From Ziziphus jujuba (lineage: Eukaryota; Streptophyta; Magnoliopsida; Rosales; Rhamnaceae), in contig NC_083388.1 in NCBI RefSeq assembly GCF_031755915.1, positions 22,160,001-22,224,000 of the forward strand: DNA of 64,000 bases. The letters are read 5' to 3'. Position numbers and translations under genes: made by a program. The notes beneath the pieces are model-generated. The model was given only the letters and a program-made list of their open reading frames with translations, made no database searches and was not told where the DNA came from. Numbering within the stretch: the stretch's first letter is position 1; every line of letters starts with the position of its first letter. Shown piece after piece: positions 46,260 through 57,979 of the stretch.

Positions 46260-49200
46260 CTACCTGCAAAGTTTTCTCAACAACCATTTTTTCCTAGCTG
46301 TTACATCCATCGCTACAAACATTTTGGCCTTTCTTTCATCTTCTAAAAGCTGACACGCTTCCAAGAAAAGCTCGTCGTTCATGTCTGGTACTGTTTCAAG
46401 TGCAGCCACAACCTTTTCAATTGAGCAATAGTCTTCATCTTCTTCCTCATTTGCCCGCCTGTCTGCCAAACCCCGCTTCTTATGTGTAGTTTCTTGCATC
46501 TCCTCCTCAAGGGTTCTTAGGACTTTTCTAGTGCATGCTGATTTTGAGGTTCTAGATTTTCGTTTTTTTGGTTGATCATAGATTTCAAACTCCCTAGCTG
46601 GGGATTGCATGTCATAAAAGCTATCATCCATACCTGGCATTAAGACATTGTTTTCCATTTCCATTTTCACACCCAAATAACTTGATCTTTCTTGTGGTGC
46701 TCTATTGCTAAATATAGTATATAAATCATTATAAGTATCCACAAAGCTATCTCTGCATGCAATTACATCTAGATGTTCCTGTAAAATATATGTTCACATG
46801 AGAACCTGATCTAACATAAGGTCGATAAAACAAGAATCCATTAATCTTATCCAACATACCCTTGGAGGATGAATATCATCAGCGCACTGGTCATATTCTT
46901 CACCTACAACTTGAAAATACCAACCTTAGAATAGACAGGAGAATTTGACACCATAGGAAAAGCTAAAATAACTTAATAAGTTGTTTTTACAATACAGCAT
47001 TGCATGTGATCATTGGTTTCTTAAAATATGTCAACATTATCGACTTACAACAAGGCTATCTACAACAGAGACATCATCTGAAAGTGTGCAATTATCATGT
47101 CTATTGATGCATCAAGAGGGAAGATATGAATGTTGATCTTATACAGGTATATGTTTGTTACAGCAAACGCCAACCCCAGAGAAAAAGATAACATACCAAT
47201 GTTTACTGCCACGTCATCATCTTCTACCTCTATAGAGTTACTTGAATAACTGTCTCTTTTGATGCTGTTTGAATTTCCATATATCAAGAATAAATCATTG
47301 AAATTTGGGAGAGTTCTGTTGCGGTATGATCGTGCATCAGGGTACTCCTGCACAATCTACACATATAAGCTGCTAACTACATAGAAATTCTAAGAACTTG
47401 ACAATCTAACAAAAATAGCACCTTGATATAAGCATCCCATAGATCATCGTCAGCAGTTACCATCTGCTGCATTTCATCCCAAGCAAACCCACTGTGGTCA
47501 AGTAGAGTTTTCATGTCATTGAATCGTTTCCTCAAGTTCAAGAAACGACTTTTTAAGACATCCTTGTCATGCTGACAACCAAACTGTGCCCTGAACTTTG
47601 CAACCATATCAGTCCAAGCTAGTTTGCTGAATTTATGGTTAACCATACTTCCATAGCGAATTTGCTCCAACATTAGATCAATAAAACATCGATCCATTGA
47701 GGGTGTCCAATCAGTTCTCCAGTGATAGCTATTGCTAAATTTTTCTCCTTCAGAAATTAAAAACAAGTTATACATAAAGAAATACCCACTTCTCTTGCTC
47801 ATCATAACATATTAGAATTTTCTTGTTCAATAAAAGACAACCAATTACATTAGCTATTTAAGGAAAAGGCAAAGCATAGCACATTTATTAGCCTTCAGTC
47901 CAAATATGTATGCTGGAAAATATGTTCAGCATTCAAATTGCCCATTACTTCATTAAAATAAAAAACTTATCATCATCATTACAGATGATACCTTGGCCTG
48001 ATGGATTGGACCCTCCTTCTGCAGTTGAATTTCCATAAATTATGCATAAATCGTTGTAGTTTGGTCCAGATTTGGTTCTGTATGGTTCTGCATCTGGGTG
48101 TCCCTATAGGAACCACATATCAGTCACCATGGATTTTGACATTTTAAGACACAAACAGAAAAGTATTGCACCTCAATATAAGCATCCCAAACATCATCAT
48201 ATGCTGTGACCATTTGCTGTGTTTCATCCCACCAAAACTCTCTCCGATCAAGAAGATCTTTCATTTCAACGTATTGCTTCTCTAACCCTTTACAGCGACT
48301 CCTTAAAACATCTTTGTCATGTTGTAATCCAAATCTTTCTTTGAACAATGCAACCATATCTATCCATACTTGGTTGTCCATGGTATTGTCCATATTGCTC
48401 ATTTTATGCCCTTGCTCCAGCATTAGGTCAATGAGGTAACGGTCCATTGAAGGAGTCCAATCTGTCCTTGAACAGTTACCATTCACCAGGCTTTGAATCT
48501 CTTCACCTTCTAATCATCAGAAAATGAAAATCAATGAATTGTAACTTATATGGAGGAAATAATTCCAAACCAGTTTACACAAAAAAACTCAAACTTCAAT
48601 TGATTTGTCACTAACTATCAATCTTATTTTCTTATTTATTTATTTACGTTTTTCTGCCATAACTCGAGTCTGACATAATATATCAGCAGTATGTAGCCTG
48701 GTGCATATTTTCTGAAAATTATAATGAGTTTGCAACGACAAGTATTATAAGTAATTTAGTTGCAAACTTACACCCAGAAACAAACTGACATAACAAAATG
48801 AAAAGTCATTTGAAAATTAGATTCTCCAATATTATGATAAGTTTCTAAACAGCAGAATTATTGTATAACAATTATAAAAGAAATAGGATGTAATAAAAAA
48901 CTTGGGCAGTTAACCAAAGACTAAAATTTAACCATAATCTTCCCAATCCAAGTTTGGTTTGGAGATGTGCTCATTTTATACTTAACAATGATTCAATGTC
49001 AGGTAGTGATTAGACTCTAGGGAGCATCCGTCAGGAATTACTATTATCATAAACTTCATGGAATAAAGAAAAAACATACCAATCATCAAATCTGGGCCTT
49101 CACTGTCAGGATCCTCACTGTGAGCCAGATGACCATTCCCAGCAGTAGAATGGCCTTCCCTCTCTTCACCTACAGAACATTATTTAATTTTTCAAATAAA

Positions 49201-51202
49201 TAATATACCAACATGAATAATTAAATACATTTGTAGGCATAATCATCAAACACTTATAAAAATGTAGCAATTTTGAAAGACCTAGTATTTGACTAGAAGC
49301 AGATTAATTACAGTTGTCTTCATTAAGATCATAGGACTTCAATTTCAGCATGGTAGTAGGTAGTATATTCCTGGCACCCAACGTTATTTAAGCCCTAGTT
49401 AGTCCATCTCTTTGAAGAATAATGTCTTACAAAAAATATGCCTATATAAATATATGTGAACACTATACGTACAATTATTTACATATATGTTTCATGAATT
49501 ATCCATGAAATTTGACCCACAGCTTTACATATAATCTAGAACACTGATATCTGTAATCTACATAATAAGAACTCAGCAAAGTAAAAATGAAACTCACCAT
49601 TCTTGTATAGTAATTTGTCATCTTCAAAATTTTTCCCTCTCTGAAAGTTACCATTGCTAATTGCATTTCCATATATTAAGCTCAAGTCATGATAATTAAG
49701 TAATGGCTTCTTCCTATAGCAACGTACATCTGGATGTGCCTACATCAACAATGACAAGTGTAAAATATGACAAAAACTGAAGTATCATATCCAACGAAAA
49801 TAATGAAATACCTTGATGTAATAATCCCAAACATCGCTATCAGCTGTTATCATTTGTTGTTTTTCATCCCATGAAAATCCTTTTTCCAGAAGTAGATCCC
49901 TCACATCAGTATAATATTTCAACAATTTCTTGTAACGTTGTTTTAAGAAATTTTTGCCATACTGAGACCCAAATTTCGTGTTGAACATGGTGAGCATATC
50001 TTTCCAAGCTTGTTTCTTAAATGCATTGTTAATCTTATTGCCTTTTTTCAGTTGATCCAGCATAAGTTTCACAAAATAACGGTCCATGGCCGGTGTCCAA
50101 TCTGTTTTAGGTTGCTCTTTACTTGCAGTAGCAAGGCTATTCACTCCAACAGCTACAGATGAAACAATGAATAGGTTTAAAATGTTACTATTGAAAACAG
50201 AAAATGCTTACAATATTAATAGCTAAGCAAGTAAACAACACTCAAACCCATAGTTACTACAATTAGTTGATGGTTAGTTGAGTTGCTTTCACTTTTGTGG
50301 AATGCATGCCTACCAAAATCTAATGAATAAAAAGTTAGTTCTAACTTAAAGTCAAGCATTTTCTGCTTGTACTTATCTCATTAAGAAAAAGTTTGCAAAA
50401 GAAAACACCACGGTATCTAATAGTATAAATTTTTCAGTTATCATTGACTTTATTTGGGTAAAAACAACTGCTAGCAAACTACTGTTACTTGTCTACAAAA
50501 GCCAAAAGCTGATTAAATGTGACAATGCAAAAATGGGTCAATATTATGATATAAAATTACTGATTTTCATAAGCAAATACAAGCACTTGCAAAACCATTA
50601 AGGTAACTTTATCATTCCTGCAGATTGGTAAAATAGTTTTAAAGACACACCAAAATTCATTGCTTGAATGTCATCATCGAAGTCTATGTCATGACTTGAC
50701 AGGCTATATCTTCCATCTGCTGTTGTATGTGCATATATCAAGCACAAGTCATTGAAATTTATCAAAGCTCTGTTCCTATAGAATTGTGCATCTGGGTGAG
50801 CCTGCAGGCATGTTACATCAATTAACATTCATAGAAACAAAAGATTTTCCATAAATAAAAAAATAGTACCTTGATGTAGGCATCCCATACATATTTTTCA
50901 GCAATCAACATTTGCCGATTGTTATCCCAAGAAAATCCATTTTGATCAAGAAGATTCTTTATATCATTGAATTGCTTCCACAAATTAGTGTAACGACTTT
51001 TTAATGCATTTACATCATATGGAGATCCAAAATTGGCATTAAACATGACCAGCATGTCATTCCAAGCTTGTTTATTGAATGTGTGGCCCATCCTATTTCC
51101 TCTATGCACCTGATCTAGCATAAGATCAATAAAGTAGCGCTCCATCGCTGGTGTCCAGTTTGTCCTTGAGCGATCACCATTTAGAGGGGCTTGGCTGCCC
51201 AT
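46260..51202 (-). CDS. Protein with four Myb/SANT-like domains
   Basis: Likely a nuclear DNA- or chromatin-binding protein of the Myb_DNA-bind_3 (L10-interacting-MYB-like) group; I recall Arabidopsis At2g24960 with a similar repeated layout. Eleven exons: 51202-50870, 50801-50651, 50152-49812, 49739-49598, 49169-49080, 48509-48172, 48103-47992, 47747-47422, 47347-47197, 46903-46860, 46778-46260. All junctions are GT-AG and in phase, giving 848 aa. Domains lie at about 12-111, 176-275, 366-465 and 512-611, each opening TDWTP(A/S)[12 protein letters not shown] or a variant and ending WDAYIK. Each is followed by its own linker exon ([16 protein letters not shown]). The C-terminus is basic then helical ([34 protein letters not shown]). 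A 5' UTR intron (51210-52088) is supported by GTAG|GGAAGATATG and AAG|GTATC. Confidence 0.88.
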
Positions 51203-51228
51203 ATCTTCCCTACAACATCAAACCCACA

Positions 51229-51333
51229 AGTTCTTTATTCTTTCTTTCTTCTGGGTTAGGGCACTCTTCAAATACTCAAAACCATAAGTTTTTTATTCTT
51301 TCTTTCTTCTGGGTTAGGACATTCTTCAAATGC
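51229..51333. repeat. Tandem repeat, period about 58 bp, in the 5' UTR intron
   Basis: TTCTTTCTTTCTTCTGGGTT followed by AGG-CA-TCTTCAAAT occurs twice, near 51238 and 51296. It is non-coding. Confidence 0.75.
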
Positions 51334-52088
51334 TAAGCAATAAGTCAACTTGTCATCTCAGACCACTGCATTCCTATTTGTATGCAAGAGGAGACCATCA
51401 CATGCTAATTATCAAAGCAGGCTTGGGTTTTAGAATAGCGAAACTGAGTCTTAGTGAAAGCAACTATGAAGATCTTCTAAAGCGCATTAACAAGATTCAA
51501 AATCAAACTAGTAACCAAATGACTATAGGTACCTAAGATAAAAGTTTCTCAATCATCACTCATCCAAAAATAATTGCATCTTCCATTCCCAGTCAGGTTT
51601 TAAAGAAAAACCCCATTTTTCTTTTCTAGTTTGTATTTGCTTTTTCGTGAGTAAAGTAATTTCTCAATTGTAAGTTTTTGCACATTTATCCAATGCAACA
51701 TCTGTTAATGGTTTATCAAAAATGAAGCTAACATATATAACAACAAGCAAAGAAGAAACTTAAAACATTCAAAGCCTCTGTTTGGTTGACTGGAAAACCT
51801 AGGAAGAAACACCAAACTGAGCTCCATTCTACAGGATTTGGAAAAAATAAAAAATAAAAAGCCTAAGAGTGTTCCAATAATGGAAGCGAGTGGTGCAAAG
51901 CTCAGTTTAGCAGAATTCCAACATCTATTAAATTCCAAAATAAAAAAAACGACGATCATCTCAAATTTTATTAACAGCCTATACATTTTTCTCGGTGAAC
52001 AATCAGAAAGCTAGTGCTAATTTACTGATTATATATCATTTATTATATCCGAGTAGGTAGATTACGTAGAGAGATTAGCAATTGATAC

Positions 52089-52200
52089 CTTGGATTTGTA
52101 AGTGTTTTAGGACGGAGAGAGGAAGTGGAAGAGAAGCTCCGAAGCCGAGTCTGGTTTTCACGGTTCTTCGGAGCTGCTACCATCGGAGCTTCTTCCTAAC
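52089..52200 (-). other. Probable 5' UTR exon of the Myb/SANT gene
   Basis: A donor on minus (CCAAG|GTATCAATT) at 52089/52088 pairs in the right direction with the acceptor 7 bases before the ATG at 51202. The transcription start cannot be placed. A plus-strand ORF at 52082-52402 is most likely chance. Confidence 0.4.
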
Positions 52201-52624
52201 GTCTGTTTGGCTGCTAGTTGGAGATCAATCTTCTCTTGGAATAAAGATTTCCCCTTTCGTTGCAACAGGAATGAAGGTTTTCCTTTTTATAAATTGGGCT
52301 GGGGCTGCATTATTTTCAAAAGACCCAACTAGCCCATCTAGTTTGGGCTTCATGAGCTTGTTTTGGTGGGCTGCCATATCCTCCATTGCAACTAGAAATT
52401 AGAAATTGGTTGGTCCAATGCTGTTGTGCTTGGTAGTTGATTTTGGTTTACGTTGATCAAACCTAAGTATGAGATTAAATCTAAAAGATCTTCTGTTTTA
52501 TTAGTAGTATATCATATATTAATTTGTTAATTGAAGGTATAAATGAATTCTATGTTAAAATTTGATTAATGTTATTATTGTACCTTTAGTTATTGTAATT
52601 TGCAACTTTTGAACTTAACTATGA

Positions 52625-52730
52625 GATTAAATGGTGAATGTTGGTGTCCAGTTTGTCCTTGAGCGATCACTATTTAGAGGGTCTTGGTTGCCCAGAGCTT
52701 CCCTAAAACATCAAAACCATAAGTTTTAAA
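52625..52730 (-). pseudogene. Stray copy of the Myb/SANT first coding exon start
   Basis: About 100 bases match 51140-51240. On minus the copy includes the acceptor region and reads [18 protein letters not shown], where the gene has [18 protein letters not shown]. The start ATG is CTG in the copy. Homology stops within the domain. It sits about 0.5 kb upstream of the probable 5' UTR exon. Confidence 0.85.
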
Positions 52731-52778
52731 GGACAAAAGTATACTTAGTTTTTATTAGCTATATTTAATGTCATCCAT

Positions 52779-52821
<43 letters not shown>

Positions 52822-53449
52822 GCTATATTATTTCGTCTGGGTTGGTATCAACCATGATATTAAAAAACATATATATTTAATAAAGTTACATTGTTTTCTT
52901 GAGTCGGAATCAAACGAACATTTAATTAAGAAGGATTTTTTTTTTTTGGGTTCCAAATTTGTGTAAAAAGCGGTGGAAGAAGAAAAACGAATTACCCATT
53001 TTTTTTTTTTAAATTTTATATCTTCGTTCTTAATTATTTTTTAAACAAATAATGACAAAGAAAAAAATAAACATTTTTTACATTTAAAAAAATAATAATA
53101 ATAATAAAACGAATTGCTTCAAGCCAACTTACTAGCTAACTATTGTTTTTGTAGTTTTTTCCTTCTTCCGTGTCAGTTACTCTTTTTGACCATTTCAGCA
53201 GCTATATAAATTGTATGTATTAGCGTTAACAAAAAGTATTAGCAACAACGTTCCAATCAGAAAAGCTATAGGGAAAGAAGTAGAAGTATGGCAATAACGT
53301 TAACTAACTATTGAAAAATCCAATAAAATTTCTTTCATTTTGCTTTCTCAAATGTGAATCAATCCTTACCCTCTTCTAGTTTTTCTAATTTAAGACATCA
53401 TACACGTCCATGTGCTAAAGTTACAGCAGCAAGTTTAGACAACAAATCA
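52731..53449. other. AT-rich spacer
   Basis: Contains a (TA)n tract at 52778-52817 and several T/A homopolymers. No gene was seen. Confidence 0.5.
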
Positions 53450-56400
53450 TCATCTATATTCCTCAGGTAAGCGGTATCCGGACATGATTAACTTGTTGGC
53501 AAACATCTTCCCTGTCTTGGGCATGACATGCCAGTGCAACGTCAAGTTGAATTCTTTACCTCGGAGATTGGTTCCCTACATAAGGAACAAGAAACTTTGG
53601 TTTACTTCATGTCGAGAGTGAGTGGAACCTACCTAAACTGAGGTTACTGTACCTGATCGATGAAACGGTATTTGTTTGAAGTGTGAATCCAAAACTTTGC
53701 ATGTTCCTTGGAAGGTATGATACCATCCCAAAGGGAGATCTGGAAAATGACATTTCAGGAACAATTCAGGCAATGGACTTAATAGTAATGAAGTAGACAG
53801 GCGCCAAAATATGCAGCAGCAGCATAAAAGAAGAGACAATTTATAAACCCACACATTTACTTCAAAACATATATAAGCACAGGTATAATTGAAATGGAAA
53901 ATCCCCATAGAATGTCCATGCAGTCAGCCAGATACCTAGAAGCTCACCTGATTCCAGGAGTTCTTCGTGGTTTCATACTCAGCAGCCAGAAAAACGAAAA
54001 CCTATCATTCACAATAAGTGAAAAATTATCCAACATTAGTATAAAGATTTGTTAAATATGTTTAAATATTTTGATGCAATTATAGAAATCAGTGACTATC
54101 CCATTTTAAATTGGTTTATTGTGTTTTACAAAATACAAATTTGATTCTACACCTTAACGGAGAATGCAACAAACAAATGCCAAGACCTTACTCTTATTTG
54201 GATTCACTCCCTAGGCATTAAAGCAATACATTATACTTCAGCCCCGTGATTATCACAGAAACTCCATCAGATATATTCTCAAGAACTTTTCTGTGTATGC
54301 AAATATTACAACTCAAGAAATCACATTGATAAAGTAGACAGTTACAAATTTTTTTCAGCTAAAATGAAAAAGGAATCCCAGTTGATAACCTGCTTTGTGT
54401 TCCATGTAAACAATGACTGTAAGTCTGCTGATATATTCAAAGTCATGCTGGCCTGCATAAGATGAAGACATTTTGAACAAATGAATAGGGCATATTAACA
54501 TACGATGACACTGATTTAGAACACAACTTACGCATTGAGAACAAATATGATTTGATGCACTAAATGTAAAATATAAATGTTGGAAGACGAAAACAGATTG
54601 CAAGGACATATCTTTCTCTCAGTACAACCCCCTTTCATAGTAATTTTACTTGTGGATTATTCCGTATAAGCAGACTTAATTACCCTCCTCAGAGAACAAG
54701 TCACAACCATTCCTATTAATTTTAATTGTGGATTTGTCCATTTCCACATAACATATATTGATTATTGATCAATATTTCTCTCATATCAAGATTTTGTTAA
54801 GTTGGGGGCGGGGGGAGCCTCTCTAGTTGTGTCCTTCAAGCCCATTATAACTCTCGTGTGCCATGTTCTTTTTGTTCCTATAAATATGTCTGAAGTAGGG
54901 AGATAAGTTTCTACACCATTGTGGAGTCTCCAAAATGTGTTATAAGGTTAAATAGGATGGCAAGTGGACTAGGATGGTTCTTAACTATGGAAAGAGTTCT
55001 GGATGCATTTACTTTCAATAAACCACTTTTTAGTTTGGTCAACAACTTCAGATGAACTTCCAAAGACATTTTTAGGTGTTCGTTTAATAGGACGGCCTCA
55101 TTAATGTCTAATGAGCCTCATTCTTAAAAGCCAACAGTACCTTACCATTAATACAAATACCATGACCAATCCATATGTCCTAAACCTTATGACAAGCATA
55201 TAACATCATCTAACTTGTGTACTTTATTTCTCAAGATCAAACTTTTCCCTTGAATCTAATGATTTTACTTCAAATCTTCTCTCAAGTTCCAGCAATTTAT
55301 AATTATTTGTCTCATTGCTTAGAAATTATATAGTCAAACAAAGAAACTTGTAAAATGAAAAATAACTGGTCCGGATACTAATATAAAACAAGACTAGGAT
55401 TACACCTACAAATCTTCTACTTCCAAATGTGATAGTTTATTTTGGGGGTTTTTTTTTTTGGGGGGGGGGTGGTGTGGGTCGGGGTGGGGGGGAACCACAA
55501 CTCTATCGCAAGATAATTTAGATATATATTTCACTTTCTATGTTGGTGCCTTTTGTATGACAGCAACACATCTATACACATAGTAGCTCTATGGCATTTC
55601 CTTCCCAATGCTATTAGGTAAGCAGACTGCCCTGGAAGTGTTTTACAATTTACTTCAAACAAGTTGTTTCGGGAGGGAAAAGATGAAATAAATTACAATA
55701 CTGTACACACTACAAATTGTACTTCAATGAATTTTCTGTTCAGACCTTACATTGAACACCTGAAAGCTATTAAAATGAAAGGTATCACGCTTGAGCAGAT
55801 TCGAAAGCATGGCAAATATTGTTGTTAGCTACAAGTATTGCAATTGTGTTATCAGTCAATCCAAACAGTTTCCTTCAATAATTCTCCTTTTCATTCGATC
55901 CTAAGCCCAATATTGTTGTTACCTATGAGTATTGCAATGGTGTTATCAGTCAATCCCAACAGTTTTCTTCAATGTTCTCCCTTTCATTCTATCCTAAGCC
56001 CAATTCACAAACTCGCACCTTGGAAGTCCTTTTTTCCAACTGAGAAGAAATACTCGTTCACTAATAGACCAGTGATGTTACAACTTATTACTCAAAAATA
56101 GAAAAGCCTCACTAATTTGAAGTATAGTACCAACCATGGGTAGAAGTGATTAATCTTTTAGATCCTAAACTGGACAAGTTATCATCTTCATATAATATAC
56201 ACATAAACGTAAACACATACAATTTGTTTATTCAGATTCATTTATGTACATAAAAATAACAAATTTTACCCATACAAAACCACTAAACCCTAATTTCACA
56301 ACTTTGTCCACTCAACATTCAAATAAAGATATATAAATTTATTATATATACAAATGTTTTGTGTGTATACACACATGATCTAAGAATAAAGCCAAAGGTA

Positions 56401-56900
56401 TCGTCTTTAGAGAGAAATTCCAATAAACACAAGTAACAAAACAGTTAAGACTAAATCAAACAAAAAACTATTCTCATTTAAAAAAAAAAAAAAAAAAAAA
56501 GCCAATGTAAATCAGAGAAAACACTAAAGTACACATAAACTTTATCAGAAAGAAATCCAAAGATAATAGCCAACTAATTGATGCACTTTATTTCCAAATC
56601 ACACTTTACCTCGTCGTTCCCATTGGGTTGCTTCTGGAACCAATTGATGTTCAATACCTAAGAAATACCCAAAATCAGAAATCCATAAATCTCAAACCCC
56701 AACTGGGTAATGATTCTGAGCCAAGGATCTATTTAATGAAAATTGCATATAGACAAAAAAAGAAGAAGAAAAACCTGGACTTGGGCAGTGGGTGAAGGAT
56801 GGTTGAGGTTGTCCGAGATGGAAGCCATGGCGCACATGAGCGCGAGGATTGTGAGTCCAAAGGTTAGCAAAGCATTAGCTCTGTACCCAAACGAATGCAT
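53450..56900 (-). CDS. SPC22: Signal peptidase complex subunit 3
   Basis: Non-catalytic ER membrane subunit of the complex that removes signal peptides. Six exons: 56900-56775, 56657-56610, 54452-54390, 54001-53948, 53739-53653, 53575-53450, all phase 0 with GT-AG, giving 167 aa, the usual plant length. It begins [20 protein letters not shown], with one transmembrane segment at about residues 10-28 and the rest in the ER lumen. The family blocks are all present: [64 protein letters not shown], and the ending GYRLPEEYR. Intron 2 is 2.2 kb and holds a G-rich tract and a tandem repeat. No defect was seen. Confidence 0.96.
55460..55492 (+). other. G-rich tract with quadruplex potential
   Basis: A run of G10 followed by further runs G3, G4 and G7 separated by short loops on the plus strand, preceded by T11 and G5. 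It satisfies the four-run rule for a G-quadruplex. It lies in SPC22 intron 2; the gene is transcribed from minus, so the DNA template strand is the G-rich one. Confidence 0.75.
55815..56003. repeat. Tandem duplication, period about 94 bp, in SPC22 intron 2
   Basis: Both units start AATATTGTTGTTA and end TCCTAAGCCCAA, with GTGTTATCAGTCAATCC between. About 90 percent identity by eye. Confidence 0.85.
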
Positions 56901-57822
56901 ATTTTCCTTCTTTCTGGTTTTGCTCTGGTTTTTGGGTTTGGGAGAGAAGACCGAAAAGTTTTACACTATAAACACACAGTGGAAGGAGAAGACTGAATGC
57001 GGTAACAGTTTTACACTCTGGCTCTTTACTCTTCATTCATTGGTCAGAACACGTATGTGGGACCCATTTTTCTCCGTCTTACATCGACTTTTTATGTACA
57101 ACGTTGGTTTTTTGTAAGAAAAAAAAAATGTAATTTACCAAAAAAGAGAAAAAAAAATTCTATATATTTATATGTATATATATATATATGTTTTTTAATA
57201 TATTTCTCACAAATTTACGGATCGTGACCCATCAATGTTATAGAGGCATAAATCAATCCGAATAATAGAAGAAACATTAAGAAAATGGAAAAAGAGAAGA
57301 GAAAATTTAATGGTTTGTACTTTTTGGAAAAGAAAAATTGGTACCAATGAAAATAGCACCATGGCACTTAGTACAGATTCTTGCCGTATCAAAAGTAAAA
57401 AATGGATCCAATTACTGCTTTTACGTGGTTAAGGAATTTATTAACAAAAGAAAACAAAAAGATTTCATCATTGTACTTTTTTGTTTTGTGGGATTTATAG
57501 AGAGGTTGTTTTGTTGTCTAAGCACTTTTTTTTTTTTTTTTTTTTTTTGAAAAATTGTTGTCTAAGCACTTGTGGAGGTAAAAAGAAGTGAGTGATATAA
57601 TAAAAAATGGTCTAACTGTGTAGAACGTAAATTGGTTTTGCTGATCTGTCAGGATTATCTGGACTGATCATTGATTAAAATATAGATTTGATGATGTTAA
57701 CATTTCCTTTTCACTATTTGGTCATCCTTTTATATTATGTATAACAAAATAATAATAATAATCTATCTAGAACCCAATTGTTAGATTTGAATGTTACTCA
57801 TCAAATTATTAACTACCAGAAC

Positions 57823-57853
<31 letters not shown>

Positions 57854-57979
57854 AATACCAGAGAAAAAGAGCCATTTTTATTTCTCTAGTCACATTTATT
57901 TAGCTGCAACTAGGCAAGCAAGTTTACACATAGAACATTACATTTTTCATCAACCAAAACACCTCTTTCTACATCTCTT
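56901..57979. other. Intergenic spacer, SPC22 promoter side
   Basis: Includes SPC22 5' flank, T-tracts at 57529-57549 and (TA)n at 57822-57843. No other gene was seen. Confidence 0.5.

Noticed and set aside
52082..52402. Plus ORF of 106 codons
   Set aside because: It overlaps the likely 5' UTR and promoter of the Myb/SANT gene on the opposite strand, and no family was recognised.
52778..52817. (TA)n tract as a replication origin or matrix attachment site
   Set aside because: Similar TA runs occur at 33169, 40947 and 57822; composition alone does not support a function.
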